Assembly (NCBI GenBank): GCA_027563145.1
Contig: CP071306.1
Location: forward strand, 1,922,001 to 1,986,000
DNA length: 64,000 bases
Origin: Halocatena halophila
GTDB lineage: Archaea; Halobacteriota; Halobacteria; Halobacteriales; Haloarculaceae
Direction of reading: 5' to 3'
The notes beneath the pieces are model-generated. The model made no database searches. It had not been told where the DNA came from and saw only the letters and a program-made list of their open reading frames with translations. Numbering within the stretch: position 1 is the first letter of the stretch; the number at the start of each line of letters is the position of its first letter. Below are positions 1 through 8,906 of the stretch, one piece after another. Both the position numbers and the translations under genes were made by a program.

Positions 1-14
1 GTTATTTCCAGCGA

Positions 15-542
15 TTAACTCGACGGCGTTTTGTCTTCCTTTGCAAATGGTGCACTGGGTGCGTCAGGATAATCTTTCCAGTTTGTTTCCAGCGATTCCA
101 TACCCTTTGGATCGAGCTTCTGTTCATAGGTGTCGCTCACGATCGTGCACTTACCATCACACGCAAGAATCATATCATACGTATCGTCTGCATTTCGCTT
201 GAAACGGATTCCTGTACCCTTGTTGAACTGGAAACAATAGTCTCCTTCGCCCATCTCCTTAGGAAAGGGAACTTCTTTCTCGCGGTTGGGATCATCCTTG
301 GTGTATGGATTACGAACAGCTCGTGCTGTAGGCTGCCGATCGACGTAGTGAATCTCAACGATATCACCGACGTTCGGGACGATCCATTCGTTTTTGCCTT
401 GTGAAATGTATTCCATTTCTCGCGGCTCCTGGTCTGGTCCGATCACCGCATTGACCATGATCTTTCGTCGCTTGTAATCCACCTTTATCGACGTGATACG
501 ACCGTACTTTATTTCTGGAGTACCAAGATTCCTATCGCTCAT
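15..542 (-). CDS. baseplate spike / gpV-like OB-fold protein
   Basis: Acidic 175-residue protein. Its first ~95 residues look like the OB-fold of phage baseplate assembly protein V: a short strand-rich start (GRITSIKVDYKRRKIMVNAV), then VGDIVEIHYVD and a second beta-rich part. Such proteins form the central spike under the tail tube. It lies directly downstream of the tail-hub gene with a 3-base gap, the usual order in contractile tails. The family call rests on fold-like pattern and position rather than on a diagnostic motif. The C-terminus is Lys/Pro/Ser-rich and probably disordered. Confidence 0.5.
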   Translation of the reverse strand: MSDRNLGTPEIKYGRITSIKVDYKRRKIMVNAVIGPDQEPREMEYISQGKNEWIVPNVGDIVEIHYVDRQPTARAVRNPYTKDDPNREKEVPFPKEMGEGDYCFQFNKGTGIRFKRNADDTYDMILACDGKCTIVSDTYEQKLDPKGMESLETNWKDYPDAPSAPFAKEDKTPSS

Positions 543-545
543 AAA

Positions 546-1853
546 TTAAAGTGCGTTGCCTGAATTGTACGCTTCAACATCAGCATACTTCTGTGAGTCT
601 GTTGGGTCGTAAATATACGACTTAGATTCGATGGAATCAGGCACTCCACCGAGATCAACAATAGACTCCCATCCTAACCGTGGGTTGAAATTGTGCTTAA
701 CGCCACGAACAATGTAATCCCCACCATCAGCTGAGTTAGAACAGTCGTCGGTTCTCGTTGTTGAAGGGACTGAAATTGTGTCTCCAACCGACAGAGAAGA
801 TAAAATACTACTGGACTGTGAGGCCAACCCATTAAATGCAATATTTCCAGAGGTATTTCCCATAGACTCACGGAGTAGATAGCCTTTCACAGCTTCTTCA
901 AGGTCTTTCTGTTTGTAGATATTCAATGGTTCCTCGATCGCCATCACGCGCCCATCATTTGCTCCTGAGACCCATGCTTCGGCAACCGGGTAGATCTTCT
1001 CAATGCTGAAAATGTCATCCATCTCCGGAAATTCGAAGCCCCGGTAATCAGTGGCCCCGCGTGCAATAACTCGTTTTATAGGAACTGTAGATTTCGTAAT
1101 GTTGAGTTCCTTAACTCGAAGTCCATGTCCCCGTGGGTCTACAGTAAGGGAATTTACGGGCCGTGATTCAGGATGTCCTACCCATAGTGTTCCGAGGATA
1201 TCAACCCATGATTCCACCCCGAATTCATCTTCAACTTTTGCCATCGCCTTTCTTGGCGATATATTATCAAATTGTAGACTCGCAAATGAATCTACGTGGC
1301 CAGGAGCGAAGAAATTATTAATATCTTGAATGCTGTTTCCAACAACATTAGCTGCTCCTTCTACGTACTTGACCCCTGGGTATGAGACATCAAACCCACC
1401 CCGTAGTGATTCAGAATATGACTGAATCGATTCTGATTGATCTGTCTGTGCTGTAAATTCTACTGATTTAATGGCTCCAAGTGGATCGCTTACCTTCGAG
1501 TAAATGAAGTCAACAATATCTCCAAGCGTTGAATCATCAAAGTTTTTCGTGATTGCACCACGTTCCATAATTTTATGAGCATCATCAAGATTGATAATAC
1601 CATTATCGTTGTTTAACGTGATGCCATCCTGAGGAACGTAGAACCGATTTAATGGAACTCCCTCTATCGAGACTGTAACAGGCTCGAATGCTTTGACTTT
1701 GTTGTCAATGAGCTCTCCAGCCTGCCGAGTTACTTTTGCCTGTACATATGAGTAATGTCGGCGCTTTGATCGAGAGTCCAACTCAACGGGTTGCACTACC
1801 ACACCGGAGTTTTCAAACGTTATTCGGACACCTTCAGAAAGTGCACAAGTCAT
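546..1853 (-). CDS. tail hub (gpD / gp27-like) protein
   Basis: 435 residues, located between a small tail gene and the spike gene, where myoviruses place the gpD/gp27/gp44-type hub that joins tube and spike. The N-terminal half alternates beta strands (VTVSIEGVPLNRFYVPQDG) and includes a DDSTLGDIVDFI helix typical of hub proteins. The C-terminal part has LSVGDTISVPSTT and a YIVRGVKHNFNPRLGW segment resembling the last beta domain of these proteins. The call is by context and general pattern. It could instead be described only as a baseplate structural protein. Confidence 0.5.
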   Translation of the reverse strand: MTCALSEGVRITFENSGVVVQPVELDSRSKRRHYSYVQAKVTRQAGELIDNKVKAFEPVTVSIEGVPLNRFYVPQDGITLNNDNGIINLDDAHKIMERGAITKNFDDSTLGDIVDFIYSKVSDPLGAIKSVEFTAQTDQSESIQSYSESLRGGFDVSYPGVKYVEGAANVVGNSIQDINNFFAPGHVDSFASLQFDNISPRKAMAKVEDEFGVESWVDILGTLWVGHPESRPVNSLTVDPRGHGLRVKELNITKSTVPIKRVIARGATDYRGFEFPEMDDIFSIEKIYPVAEAWVSGANDGRVMAIEEPLNIYKQKDLEEAVKGYLLRESMGNTSGNIAFNGLASQSSSILSSLSVGDTISVPSTTRTDDCSNSADGGDYIVRGVKHNFNPRLGWESIVDLGGVPDSIESKSYIYDPTDSQKYADVEAYNSGNAL

Positions 1854-1856
1854 AGA

Positions 1857-2309
1857 TTACCCGCTTATAATGCCGAATTTGGGAACTTGTCCACCGCCTT
1901 CGTCAATGCCAGTTGATACAATGTCAAGACTATAGCTGTAAAGTTGCATCTTATTTATTGGATCATAACCAATCGGACCCTCTAATTCCCCAGCTTCGAT
2001 CCGAACTTGGCCGGACCAGGCTGGAGTAACAACATCGAACGGTTCGTTCTTGTTTAGTGAGCCATTGAATGCTCCAACTTCATTAGCCCGCAGTTTTCCA
2101 GAGATGTGGATAACGCGGTTTTTAGATCCTGTGTCAATAACATCTTGACCACCACAGAAATTATCACTTTTATCCAGTTTGCGTTCTTTATCAATTGATA
2201 TACGCTCTGGAACATAATATGGTGCAAATGTTACAGGCCCAGATAAAAGAAATGAAGACTGTTCAGCAGATACTGAAGTACTACTACCACCGCCAGCTCT
2301 AAGAATCAT
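1857..2309 (-). CDS. small tail/baseplate structural protein
   Basis: 150 residues, no family recognised with certainty. The sequence is predicted to be mostly beta strands (NRVIHISGKLRANEVGAF, GQVRIEAGELEGP, YSYSLDIVSTG) after a Ser/Gly-rich start. It lies between the tape measure gene (10-base gap) and the hub gene (3-base gap) in the same operon, the usual place for a distal tail or tube-initiator protein. No membrane segment or metal-binding cysteines are seen apart from one Cys. Confidence 0.4.
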   Translation of the reverse strand: MILRAGGGSSTSVSAEQSSFLLSGPVTFAPYYVPERISIDKERKLDKSDNFCGGQDVIDTGSKNRVIHISGKLRANEVGAFNGSLNKNEPFDVVTPAWSGQVRIEAGELEGPIGYDPINKMQLYSYSLDIVSTGIDEGGGQVPKFGIISG

Positions 2310-2319
2310 ATATTATATT

Positions 2320-4488
2320 TTATGTTGATGGGGTTGTTCTATCATCTATGTCTTTTTCATTATCGTAAAGATGCGAATGATCATCCTGAAGTCGTTGATA
2401 AGCGCGATTGTTCACATCACCATCGACATTAATAATCGTCGTAGCACCGCCTCCAGGATCATTGCCGTAACCACTACCACTGCTACCACCTGCTCCCGAC
2501 ATTGAATCCATTGTAGACATAGCTGCCATGCCCCCGAGAAGTGCAGCAAGTCCGAGTGTTGCAACAGTAATTGCAGCAGCTAACGTTGCAACAGCCCCGG
2601 TTAGTGATCCAATTGCAGGGATCGAGGCTAACGCAGCTTGGATTACCATATACAGGCCTTTAACGACAGCAATCATGGCCTGGCCAGCTGTGATAAACAA
2701 CTGGGAGTTAAGTGCTGCAACTGCCGCTGACAATGCCCAAACTGCTCCAATAACGGTTCCAATAACAAGAAGGGCGCTCATAAGCCCAACAACGAATTTG
2801 TTCGACAGAAGGCTTGAAACGCCAGCCAAGATATTGAACAGAGGTTCGAAGACAGTAAGGACAAACGAAACTGCGCTCATCAAGTTATACAAAATGAACA
2901 CAACAGAACCAATAATTTTTGCAATTCTCAAGAATGCAGTTTGATTATTGTGTAGTTCTTTCACTAACCCTTTGAATAACTTAATGATCAAATTGCCGAA
3001 TATTTTCCCAAATTTTCCTCCAATTTCAGTAAGGGGTCCAGAAAGGCTATTAACAGCTACGATAAGCTGTCTGATGAAATCGAATGTGCCACCAACAGCC
3101 TGTTCAAAGAATCCTCCAAATTGGCTAAGGTTTTCGAGCGGGCCAACAAGTGACTGCACTTCACCAGGGATCGAAGAGAAGATGGCTTCCACAATGGGAT
3201 TAAAAGTAGCGATAACAGGCCGCAAAATCCCATAGACAGACTCGGCCAGTTTCTTCAAACGCTTTCTGGCCTCATCCATCGATCCTTCAAGCCCGTCACC
3301 GTATCCGAGCAAACCGAGTCCGCCAATAGCAGCTCCAACTCCAGCTAATGCACCAAGCGCAGCGACAAGACCCAATGCCCCAGCCGTAGCTGTAAATAGC
3401 ATTGGGGCCATCAAAGCAATCAGATTCCACCACTGCTGGATCGTTGGCCGGTATTTCTTTAAAGTGCTACCAAGTTTACTAAATGCTTTATCGGTTTCAG
3501 GAATTGATACATTGGCAATTTCTGAAAAAGTATCTTTTGCAGACTTAAAGATACCCCCCTTCTCGTTATCATCATCTCCCCCAAAGATAAGATCAAATCC
3601 ATTTTTGAATTCGTCTGTATCCGGTATAGAGAACTCGTGCTGTACATCATCGGTAATATCACGAGCTGAGAAATCTGGGTGGAATGAAGCAGTATCAGGA
3701 TAGATGAAATCATCTGTATCCACTCGATTAACTGTACGAGCAATTTGCTCGTCAACAAGTGATTTGATCTGCTTGTCGAGGAGCTCTTCGAGATGATTTT
3801 GAGCGCCTCGATTTACTTTATCTCTGTCCCATTCTCTACCGGACCAATCGGGAGGGAATTCTGATGCCGTTTCTGAACCTGGCATGATGAATTCCCCGGT
3901 GTCCCCCTTGTTGATAGTCCGAACTATTTGCTCATCGATAATTCGCTGAGTTTCGTATTCAGACTCGGGAATTGTGTCTGCATGGAAATTTTCAATGAAT
4001 TCAACAGCATTATCTAATGTTGGTTCTGCAATCTCAGTTTGCCTAACTACCTTTGATACACTTTCCCCAACATTAGATTCGCCCCGAGTGAAGCTTTGAG
4101 CATCATTGCGAATTAATTCCTTTAGATAGTTGAAGGACTCCTGTGCCCCGATCTGGGTTGGTGGACCAGAAAGGGAATTGTCATTGATGAGCTCGCCGTC
4201 TTCATCAACATCAACGTGTAGCGTTGTGTGGAGATCATCTTCAAGAGCTTCCCGCTTTGCCATTGCATTGCGGGCCTTGACAGCAACCTTCAACGTCGTT
4301 CGGATACGCTTTTCGAGAGATTTGAGTGCCTTTTTAGTGCGCTCAATACTCCCATTATCGTTAATTTCAAGGTTGATTTCAAGGTCATCTGCATCGATCT
4401 TGTCAAGCTTTCTATCAAGCTTTTCCAGCTCTTTAGAATACTCATCGACAATTTCAACGGCAACCTTGATTGATTCAGATGCTGCCAT
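2320..4488 (-). CDS. tail tape measure protein
   Basis: The longest late gene, 722 residues. The first ~110 residues are a charged coiled coil (EYSKELEKLDRKLDKIDADD). A polar middle follows, with two related internal repeats (DEQIVRTINKGDTGEFIMP near residue 190 and DEQIARTVNRVDTDDFIYP near residue 245). Long hydrophobic stretches follow at roughly 355-400 and 520-690, and the C-terminus is Gly/Ser-rich. This make-up, with position just downstream of the tail chaperone pair, identifies a tape measure protein that sets tail length and is expelled on infection. At the usual ~0.15 nm per residue the tail would be about 110 nm. Start overlaps the stop of the chaperone extension. Confidence 0.85.
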   Translation of the reverse strand: MAASESIKVAVEIVDEYSKELEKLDRKLDKIDADDLEINLEINDNGSIERTKKALKSLEKRIRTTLKVAVKARNAMAKREALEDDLHTTLHVDVDEDGELINDNSLSGPPTQIGAQESFNYLKELIRNDAQSFTRGESNVGESVSKVVRQTEIAEPTLDNAVEFIENFHADTIPESEYETQRIIDEQIVRTINKGDTGEFIMPGSETASEFPPDWSGREWDRDKVNRGAQNHLEELLDKQIKSLVDEQIARTVNRVDTDDFIYPDTASFHPDFSARDITDDVQHEFSIPDTDEFKNGFDLIFGGDDDNEKGGIFKSAKDTFSEIANVSIPETDKAFSKLGSTLKKYRPTIQQWWNLIALMAPMLFTATAGALGLVAALGALAGVGAAIGGLGLLGYGDGLEGSMDEARKRLKKLAESVYGILRPVIATFNPIVEAIFSSIPGEVQSLVGPLENLSQFGGFFEQAVGGTFDFIRQLIVAVNSLSGPLTEIGGKFGKIFGNLIIKLFKGLVKELHNNQTAFLRIAKIIGSVVFILYNLMSAVSFVLTVFEPLFNILAGVSSLLSNKFVVGLMSALLVIGTVIGAVWALSAAVAALNSQLFITAGQAMIAVVKGLYMVIQAALASIPAIGSLTGAVATLAAAITVATLGLAALLGGMAAMSTMDSMSGAGGSSGSGYGNDPGGGATTIINVDGDVNNRAYQRLQDDHSHLYDNEKDIDDRTTPST

Positions 4489-4742
4489 TACTCTTCTCCT
4501 GTATTAACAAACATCGTAGTTTCCCCACGACCGCCTCCAGGTTGTCGGAGTGAATTAACCTGCCCAGCTCCCTGCTGGTTACCGCTTGCAGCTTCTTGCT
4601 CTCTCTCAGCTTTCTCTTCGATAGCTTCGATAAGCGCCATTCGCTGAAACGGAGTTAAATCAGCTTGCGTTTCAACAAGAGGCACTCCAGCTTCAAGGAG
4701 TGCTAAAACGCTACTGGCTCCCCCGACTTCCCGGAAATTTCT
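4488..4742 (-). CDS. tail assembly chaperone extension (frameshift product)
   Basis: This frame is open from 4742 down to 4488. An ATG occurs at 4685, but the frame continues upstream of it with sensible coding (VLALLEAGVPLVETQADLTP) until a stop at 4745-4743. It overlaps the end of the chaperone gene (stop at 4711) in the frame reached by a +1 or -2 shift. Lambda G/GT-type chaperones are made as a short form and a frameshifted long form just before the tape measure gene, exactly the position here. The part specific to this frame is Gln/Gly/Glu-rich and small. I infer it is translated as a fusion to the upstream protein. Confidence 0.55.
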   Translation of the reverse strand, partial: RNFREVGGASSVLALLEAGVPLVETQADLTPFQRMALIEAIEEKAEREQEAASGNQQGAGQVNSLRQPGGGRGETTMFVNTGEE

Positions 4743-5190
4743 TCACATCACGGACGTTGCCCGAGATCTCCAGGGCCTTGCCACCAAGCTCGACACTATA
4801 TCCGCCACGCATCATCGACACCATCTTTTCTGCATCGTCCTCGGTATACTCAACCATATTTCCGTCGTCATCATATGATCCGACAATACCGAGTTTGGCC
4901 GCATCCTGCATGGCTTCTACAAATTCTTTATCCATGTTAGAAACGTCAACTGTGTCATCTCCTCGTTCCTCAGCCTCCTCTTTGGCTTCTTCAACTCGTT
5001 CAACAGCCTCTTCTTCGTCCATGTCGAGATGTCCTTTTAGAAATGATGCGATAGGGAGAAATTCGTTATCAACAATTGGGCTCATAATAACCGCAATTTC
5101 CTCACCAAACATCTCAAAGTCATAATCTTCGGTATAATCGTCGCCACGAACGCACATTTCGTACAATTTTCCTTTAGGTTTATCAGACAT
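4711..5190 (-). CDS. tail assembly chaperone (gpG-like)
   Basis: 159 residues, very acidic, with an EEEAVERVEEAKEEAEERGD helix in the middle and a beta-rich C-terminus (YSVELGGKALEISGNVRDVK). It lies between the tube gene and the tape measure gene, the conserved place for the chaperone that coats the tape measure during tail assembly. The last codons contain an AAATTT and a GGGGG run, where recoding into the downstream frame could occur. An inverted repeat (TGTCCC/GGGACA, 5206-5228) lies in the leader 16 bases before the ATG. Confidence 0.6.
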   Translation of the reverse strand: MSDKPKGKLYEMCVRGDDYTEDYDFEMFGEEIAVIMSPIVDNEFLPIASFLKGHLDMDEEEAVERVEEAKEEAEERGDDTVDVSNMDKEFVEAMQDAAKLGIVGSYDDDGNMVEYTEDDAEKMVSMMRGGYSVELGGKALEISGNVRDVKKFPGSRGSQ

Positions 5191-5205
5191 AATTAATATA
5201 AGAAG

Positions 5206-5228
5206 TGTCCCTGTTATACTGTGGGACA
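5206..5228 (-). promoter_or_regulatory. hairpin in leader of tail chaperone gene
   Basis: Inverted repeat TGTCCC ... GGGACA with an 11-base loop between the tube-gene stop (5241) and the chaperone ATG (5190). It could be an attenuating terminator after the highly expressed tube gene or an mRNA stabiliser. The AT-rich sequence after it (TTATATTAATT) is a possible TATA box. Confidence 0.4.
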
Positions 5229-5240
5229 GTCAGTTACTTA

Positions 5241-5651
5241 TTATAGTGGATTCGTATCAACGCTACCGGCACTGCCTTTCCGCATCGCAATATATTCATA
5301 CGTCGTTGTCGTTGTATCGCCGTCAGAGACTTCATACCCTTCACTGGTACACAAAACTTCATAGAATGCAGTTTCAGAACCATCAAGATGAGTCACTGTA
5401 ATCGAATCAAGGACTTGAGGTACTCCGTTTCCATCAAAGAAATGGCCATTAATATCGTGCTTATTTCCTTCGCACTCTATTTCTCCTTCGTAGGAAATAT
5501 GGCCAATAGTATATCCATTTGGGATAGTTTGGCCAGATCCATAGATAGCACTAACATCAATGTCCTTTGTATATGTCATGTTGGCTACGGTAACTTCTTC
5601 GGAACCAACATTGACAACAATATCTGCTGTATTTTCTTTTCGTTCTACCAT
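5241..5651 (-). CDS. tail tube protein
   Basis: 136 residues, beta-rich, encoded immediately downstream of the sheath gene and upstream of the tail chaperone, the canonical sheath-tube-chaperone-tape measure order. Strands are visible as DIVVNVGSEEVTVANMTYT, GEIECEGNK, LDSITVTHLDGSETAFYEVL and a final YEYIAMRKG. Proteins of this family stack as hexameric rings inside the contractile sheath. No Cys-based motif is expected. The leader contains the recurrent pyrimidine motif (5692-5705). Confidence 0.7.
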   Translation of the reverse strand: MVERKENTADIVVNVGSEEVTVANMTYTKDIDVSAIYGSGQTIPNGYTIGHISYEGEIECEGNKHDINGHFFDGNGVPQVLDSITVTHLDGSETAFYEVLCTSEGYEVSDGDTTTTTYEYIAMRKGSAGSVDTNPL

Positions 5652-5691
5652 AAATTTAGATTTAGTTAAAGTTGTTACTTTTCGATTGGAC

Positions 5692-5705
5692 TAACGAGAA
5701 CGGGG
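5692..5705 (-). promoter_or_regulatory. recurrent pyrimidine motif before the tube gene
   Basis: Reads CCCCGTTCTCGTTAG on the coding (minus) strand, just after the sheath stop (5718) and 40 bases before the tube ATG (5651). One member of a dispersed family with consensus near CCCCTTCTCGTTAGTTCTATC, nearly always in sense with the following gene. Confidence 0.55.
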
Positions 5706-5717
5706 AGTTCTGGTTAT

Positions 5718-7019
5718 TTATGCTTCAGTTTCACCAGTTGATTGTCCCTCGATTTCTCCAGCCGAGATGTTGGCAATGATGTTCCGAAGCGGATCGATCG
5801 TGTTGATACCAACATTAACACGAGCAGTCATTGCGTCAACCTTTTCAACAGAAATTGTGAATGCAGTAATAGCGTGCGTCGTCCGCAATCGTTCGAGCTC
5901 GGAAGTAATTACGGCCCTTAGTGCATTCCGCGCTGACTGGGTGTGCAGTTCGCCAATGAACGGTTCACTGGCTTGGTGCACGATTCCAGTAACGTAATCC
6001 ACAATGAGTCGATGAAGCGATTGAGACATAGCCGACTCAGCCTGATTGTCGTTAGCAACGCAGGTGACATCCTCGACGATCCTGGCTCCCCGAGCCTCAT
6101 CGGCAATTGGAACAACATCTTCATTGTATAGATCGGTTTGCTCTCCCTTCGAGAGAGTAACAGCCAGATCGTTTTCGGTGTTCAAGCGTTTGAACATCGG
6201 GCTGTTATCAATACCGAGCTCTCCCCGAAGGCCAAGAACCGATCCAACGAAATTCATCCCATCAGCATTCCTCGATGGATAAATGAGCTGAATGCGAGAA
6301 CTATCGAAACTATTGGCATAGTCTGCTGTATTGGCGATCTTTGTGCTTGTACCAGCCAAGACAATAATGAAATTATACCGTTCAACTTCCTGTAGCACGG
6401 CTTGATGTGCGTATTCGACAGCTGCCTGGTTCTCGTTAAGGATACCAAGAAAATCAATCCTTTCAGACCGGTCGGCCATCATCACATCAACTGCGCCAGG
6501 ATAATCATATGCAGTATAATCGACTGTCCCAGCAGTTGAAGGAGCTTGTGACAGCTTCCAGTTCCCAGTAACAGGATTATAGAGCATTTCATCACTTTGA
6601 GCAGTCAGACTGTCGATATTATCCAACGTTTTTACCGCAGTTACTGAGCTGTCCAAAGTAACAGAAATTTCAGACCCGTCTTCAATAACAGGCGTTTCAG
6701 TAAAGTTTCCAGTTTGTGCATCAACTGTTTCTGCGGTTACCGTGGTTTCACTCGCGGCAACACAATACACCGGGTATGCCCCCTCAGAAAGCGCGTTTGT
6801 AGCATTCTTAGTTAGAGAACTATCGCGTCCAAAGAGGTTCCTGGCTGCAACTGGGGTCCGAATCTCGTATACTTCATCAGTGTTTGCCGTCCCATTTGCA
6901 AGATCTGCCTGGCCGATTAGACCAATCTGAGCTGGTGCCCCGATATTGACACTCGTGCTGTTAGCCGATTCAACTTCTGTCTTAATGCCCGGTAGGGCAG
7001 TTCCGCCTATAGTTACCAT
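5718..7019 (-). CDS. contractile tail sheath protein
   Basis: 433 residues. The N-terminus (GTALPGIKTEVESANSTSVN) and a C-terminal domain ending in AFTISVEKVDAMTARVNVGI then TIDPLRNIIANI match the general plan of phage tail sheath proteins: N-terminal strands that link neighbours, a variable central insertion (VTGNWKLSQAPS region) and a conserved C-terminal domain facing the tube. It starts the sheath-tube-chaperone-tape measure string, so the virus has a contractile (myovirus) tail. Start ATG at 7019 follows AT-rich TTTTAATTCTTTAATT on the coding strand. Confidence 0.88.
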   Translation of the reverse strand: MVTIGGTALPGIKTEVESANSTSVNIGAPAQIGLIGQADLANGTANTDEVYEIRTPVAARNLFGRDSSLTKNATNALSEGAYPVYCVAASETTVTAETVDAQTGNFTETPVIEDGSEISVTLDSSVTAVKTLDNIDSLTAQSDEMLYNPVTGNWKLSQAPSTAGTVDYTAYDYPGAVDVMMADRSERIDFLGILNENQAAVEYAHQAVLQEVERYNFIIVLAGTSTKIANTADYANSFDSSRIQLIYPSRNADGMNFVGSVLGLRGELGIDNSPMFKRLNTENDLAVTLSKGEQTDLYNEDVVPIADEARGARIVEDVTCVANDNQAESAMSQSLHRLIVDYVTGIVHQASEPFIGELHTQSARNALRAVITSELERLRTTHAITAFTISVEKVDAMTARVNVGINTIDPLRNIIANISAGEIEGQSTGETEA

Positions 7020-7046
7020 AATTAAAGAATTAAAACCGCAAAACCG

Positions 7047-7550
7047 CTATCCGCCGATGTTCTCTTGAACCTGTTCGAGCGTATCTACCGTATGCTCGAC
7101 GCGCTTTACATAGCCGAATTTAACGAGAAGGGTTCCCTCATACCAGTCTCGTTCTACTACAGACTGAGTTTTAGGAACGAATTTACCAACTTCCCATCGG
7201 AATGTATCTTTATTAAATAGCTTAGAATCATCCATATAAGGAATGAAGTTATCAGCAAGATCAGGGCCGAGTTCATCACGTTCAGATTCGCTGTATGACC
7301 GTAGTAAAATCTCTGCAACAAATGACCCATATCGATGTAATTCACGACCGATGGCATTCCCGTCAGAATCACGGATAGTGCCTGCATACGGGCTTGAACC
7401 ACCGACTCCAATATCTTGTGATTCCCATTGTAAAATGCAAATTGGAGGTGAAGCATTTTCATCTCCCCCCTTCGTTCGAACATCAAATTTACTGGGAAGT
7501 ATATTTTTTATCTTCTTTCTCAATTTAAATACTATATCTTGCTCTTTCAT
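7047..7550 (-). CDS. tail terminator / completion-like protein
   Basis: 167 residues, between the connector genes and the sheath. It reads as an alpha/beta protein with a basic start (EQDIVFKLRKKIKNILPSKF) and a long middle beginning HRYGSFVAEILLRSYSESER. The position between neck proteins and sheath is that of the tail terminator/completion protein, but no motif proves it. Its ATG at 7550 overlaps the stop of the preceding small gene, so translation is probably coupled. Confidence 0.4.
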   Translation of the reverse strand: MKEQDIVFKLRKKIKNILPSKFDVRTKGGDENASPPICILQWESQDIGVGGSSPYAGTIRDSDGNAIGRELHRYGSFVAEILLRSYSESERDELGPDLADNFIPYMDDSKLFNKDTFRWEVGKFVPKTQSVVERDWYEGTLLVKFGYVKRVEHTVDTLEQVQENIGG

Positions 7551-7726
7551 AACTTACGCAGCTCATTCCCAATAGCATCTGCTGTTGTATCAGCAGCATT
7601 TTCTTCAGCCCATTTTTCTCCAGCTTCCATAAAGTGGATGCCATCAACCCCCTGTTCATAAAGATGAGTTTGTAACCAGAAGGCTAACATTCGCACTTCA
7701 GGGTCTAATGAATCAATATCAACCAT
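7547..7726 (-). CDS. small head-tail module protein, unknown
   Basis: 59 residues from ATG at 7726 (MVDIDSLDPEVRMLAFWLQT). This start overlaps the upstream stop by 8 bases and is preferred to 7762, which would overlap it by 44. The protein is acidic and helical (HFMEAGEKWAEENAADTT). Function unknown. It is tightly coupled to both neighbours, so it is probably a neck or tail-completion component. Confidence 0.5.
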   Translation of the reverse strand: MVDIDSLDPEVRMLAFWLQTHLYEQGVDGIHFMEAGEKWAEENAADTTADAIGNELRKL

Positions 7727-8111
7727 CTGGATCAAACCCAGTTCCTGCAAGGTTGTCTTCAATCCATGGAATTAGTGACTCTAATGGGGGCATACTATTT
7801 TCGTACGAATATGGTGTCTCACGCTTATTCTGTGTGCCAGAAACTCCATGTTCCTGGTATGGACCATGCTCAGCGCTGTTGTTAACCATTACAAGCGTAC
7901 GGTTGGAAAGTGTAATTGTAGAGTTATAAAATGCCTCTAACATCTCATACCGCCATACAGCATCTTCAGTTCTGATCTTATCTTCGCTCGTTCTCGTTAT
8001 TCCCCGCGCAATATCATCAGCAGCGTCATCGATGCCAGAATCAATAGCATCACCGATTTTCTCACCAATATCTGTATTAGAAATATTTATTGATCCAGAT
8101 AATTTTGCCAT
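7719..8111 (-). CDS. HK97 gp10-like head-tail protein
   Basis: 130 residues from ATG at 8111 (MAKLSGSINISNTDIGEK), which sits 5 bases after the upstream stop and avoids a long overlap from the alternative ATG at 8183. The pattern of an N-terminal amphipathic helix, a beta segment (TITLSNRTLVMVNNSAEHGP) and a QEHGVSGT stretch resembles HK97 gp10-type minor tail/neck proteins, which often show a xxYAxxxExG-like motif at this point. Here it reads EHGPYQEHG. Confidence 0.5.
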   Translation of the reverse strand: MAKLSGSINISNTDIGEKIGDAIDSGIDDAADDIARGITRTSEDKIRTEDAVWRYEMLEAFYNSTITLSNRTLVMVNNSAEHGPYQEHGVSGTQNKRETPYSYENSMPPLESLIPWIEDNLAGTGFDPDG

Positions 8112-8115
8112 ATAT

Positions 8116-8496
8116 TCACCCACCCTCATCTGTAACAAGAGTTGAATTGGCTTCAAGATGAGTTCTATACCGTGTAATAGCATCGATTTCGTAGGTTTTA
8201 TCGAGATAACTAACTCTCATTCCAGTCTTGATCTGCGAATCTCCAGTAAAAATCATTAGTGGATGATCAACTGGATACCGACCACCTACTGTACGTTCAA
8301 GTTCTCCTTCATTGCTATCAGCACTACGATATACGCGAATAACATTTTCTTCAGATACTGCTATCCACGACTGAACATCACCTTTCCCATAGGGATCTTC
8401 AACAATTTCGCCAGGTTCAGTCAATGTACATAGTTCTCCAAGACGTTTGATAGCCAGTGATGCTCGTCGCCGTTGTGCAGGGATAATTCTACTCAT
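8116..8496 (-). CDS. head closure / head-tail joining protein
   Basis: 126 residues with a basic helical N-terminus followed by a beta barrel-like pattern (YPVDHPLMIFTGDSQIKTGM, VSYLDKTYEIDAITRYRTH). This layout fits head closure (gp16-like) proteins that seal the portal after packaging. It is flanked by a gp6-like adaptor and a gp10-like gene, as in many phage neck modules. Context-based call. Confidence 0.45.
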   Translation of the reverse strand: MSRIIPAQRRRASLAIKRLGELCTLTEPGEIVEDPYGKGDVQSWIAVSEENVIRVYRSADSNEGELERTVGGRYPVDHPLMIFTGDSQIKTGMRVSYLDKTYEIDAITRYRTHLEANSTLVTDEGG

Positions 8497-8499
8497 AAC

Positions 8500-8898
8500 T
8501 TAATTATCGAATTGGTATGTTCTGTCTGAACGGCTTATTTGACCAATTCCCGCTTTAGACCCTGTAACGGCGTTATCTCGATATTTGCGGTAATTTTTAA
8601 GCCATCGACTGATCTCTTCCGGGTTTGAAGCTTCATCAACTTGGATCTCTGCTATCTCAAATGCAGGTGCATCCAGTTCCCCAACCTTGATCTTTGAGAA
8701 TAAACAAAGAAGCCAGAACAACGCCTGATCAGCCTGTTTATTGCCAGTATAGAATCTTGCTGATGTGTCTGTGTCGGCCCAGAACTCGTCTTTCGACAAC
8801 ACAAGTAGCGATTCTAACTCAGAATCAGTCAGAATGCTACTGTCGTAGTCTGTTAGCGACCGAACTAACTCCTTCATTTCAGTATCATCAGCGACCAT
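8500..8898 (-). CDS. head-tail connector (gp6-like) adaptor
   Basis: 132 residues, mostly helical. An acidic N-terminal helix pair (LRSLTDYDSS-like and SELESLLVLSKDEFW) is followed by DQALFWLLCLFSKIKVGE, as seen in adaptor proteins that dock on the portal ring. It lies immediately downstream of the major capsid gene with an 8-base gap. The assignment is by length, helix pattern and position. Confidence 0.5.
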   Translation of the reverse strand: MVADDTEMKELVRSLTDYDSSILTDSELESLLVLSKDEFWADTDTSARFYTGNKQADQALFWLLCLFSKIKVGELDAPAFEIAEIQVDEASNPEEISRWLKNYRKYRDNAVTGSKAGIGQISRSDRTYQFDN

Positions 8899-8906
8899 AG
8901 ATTATG

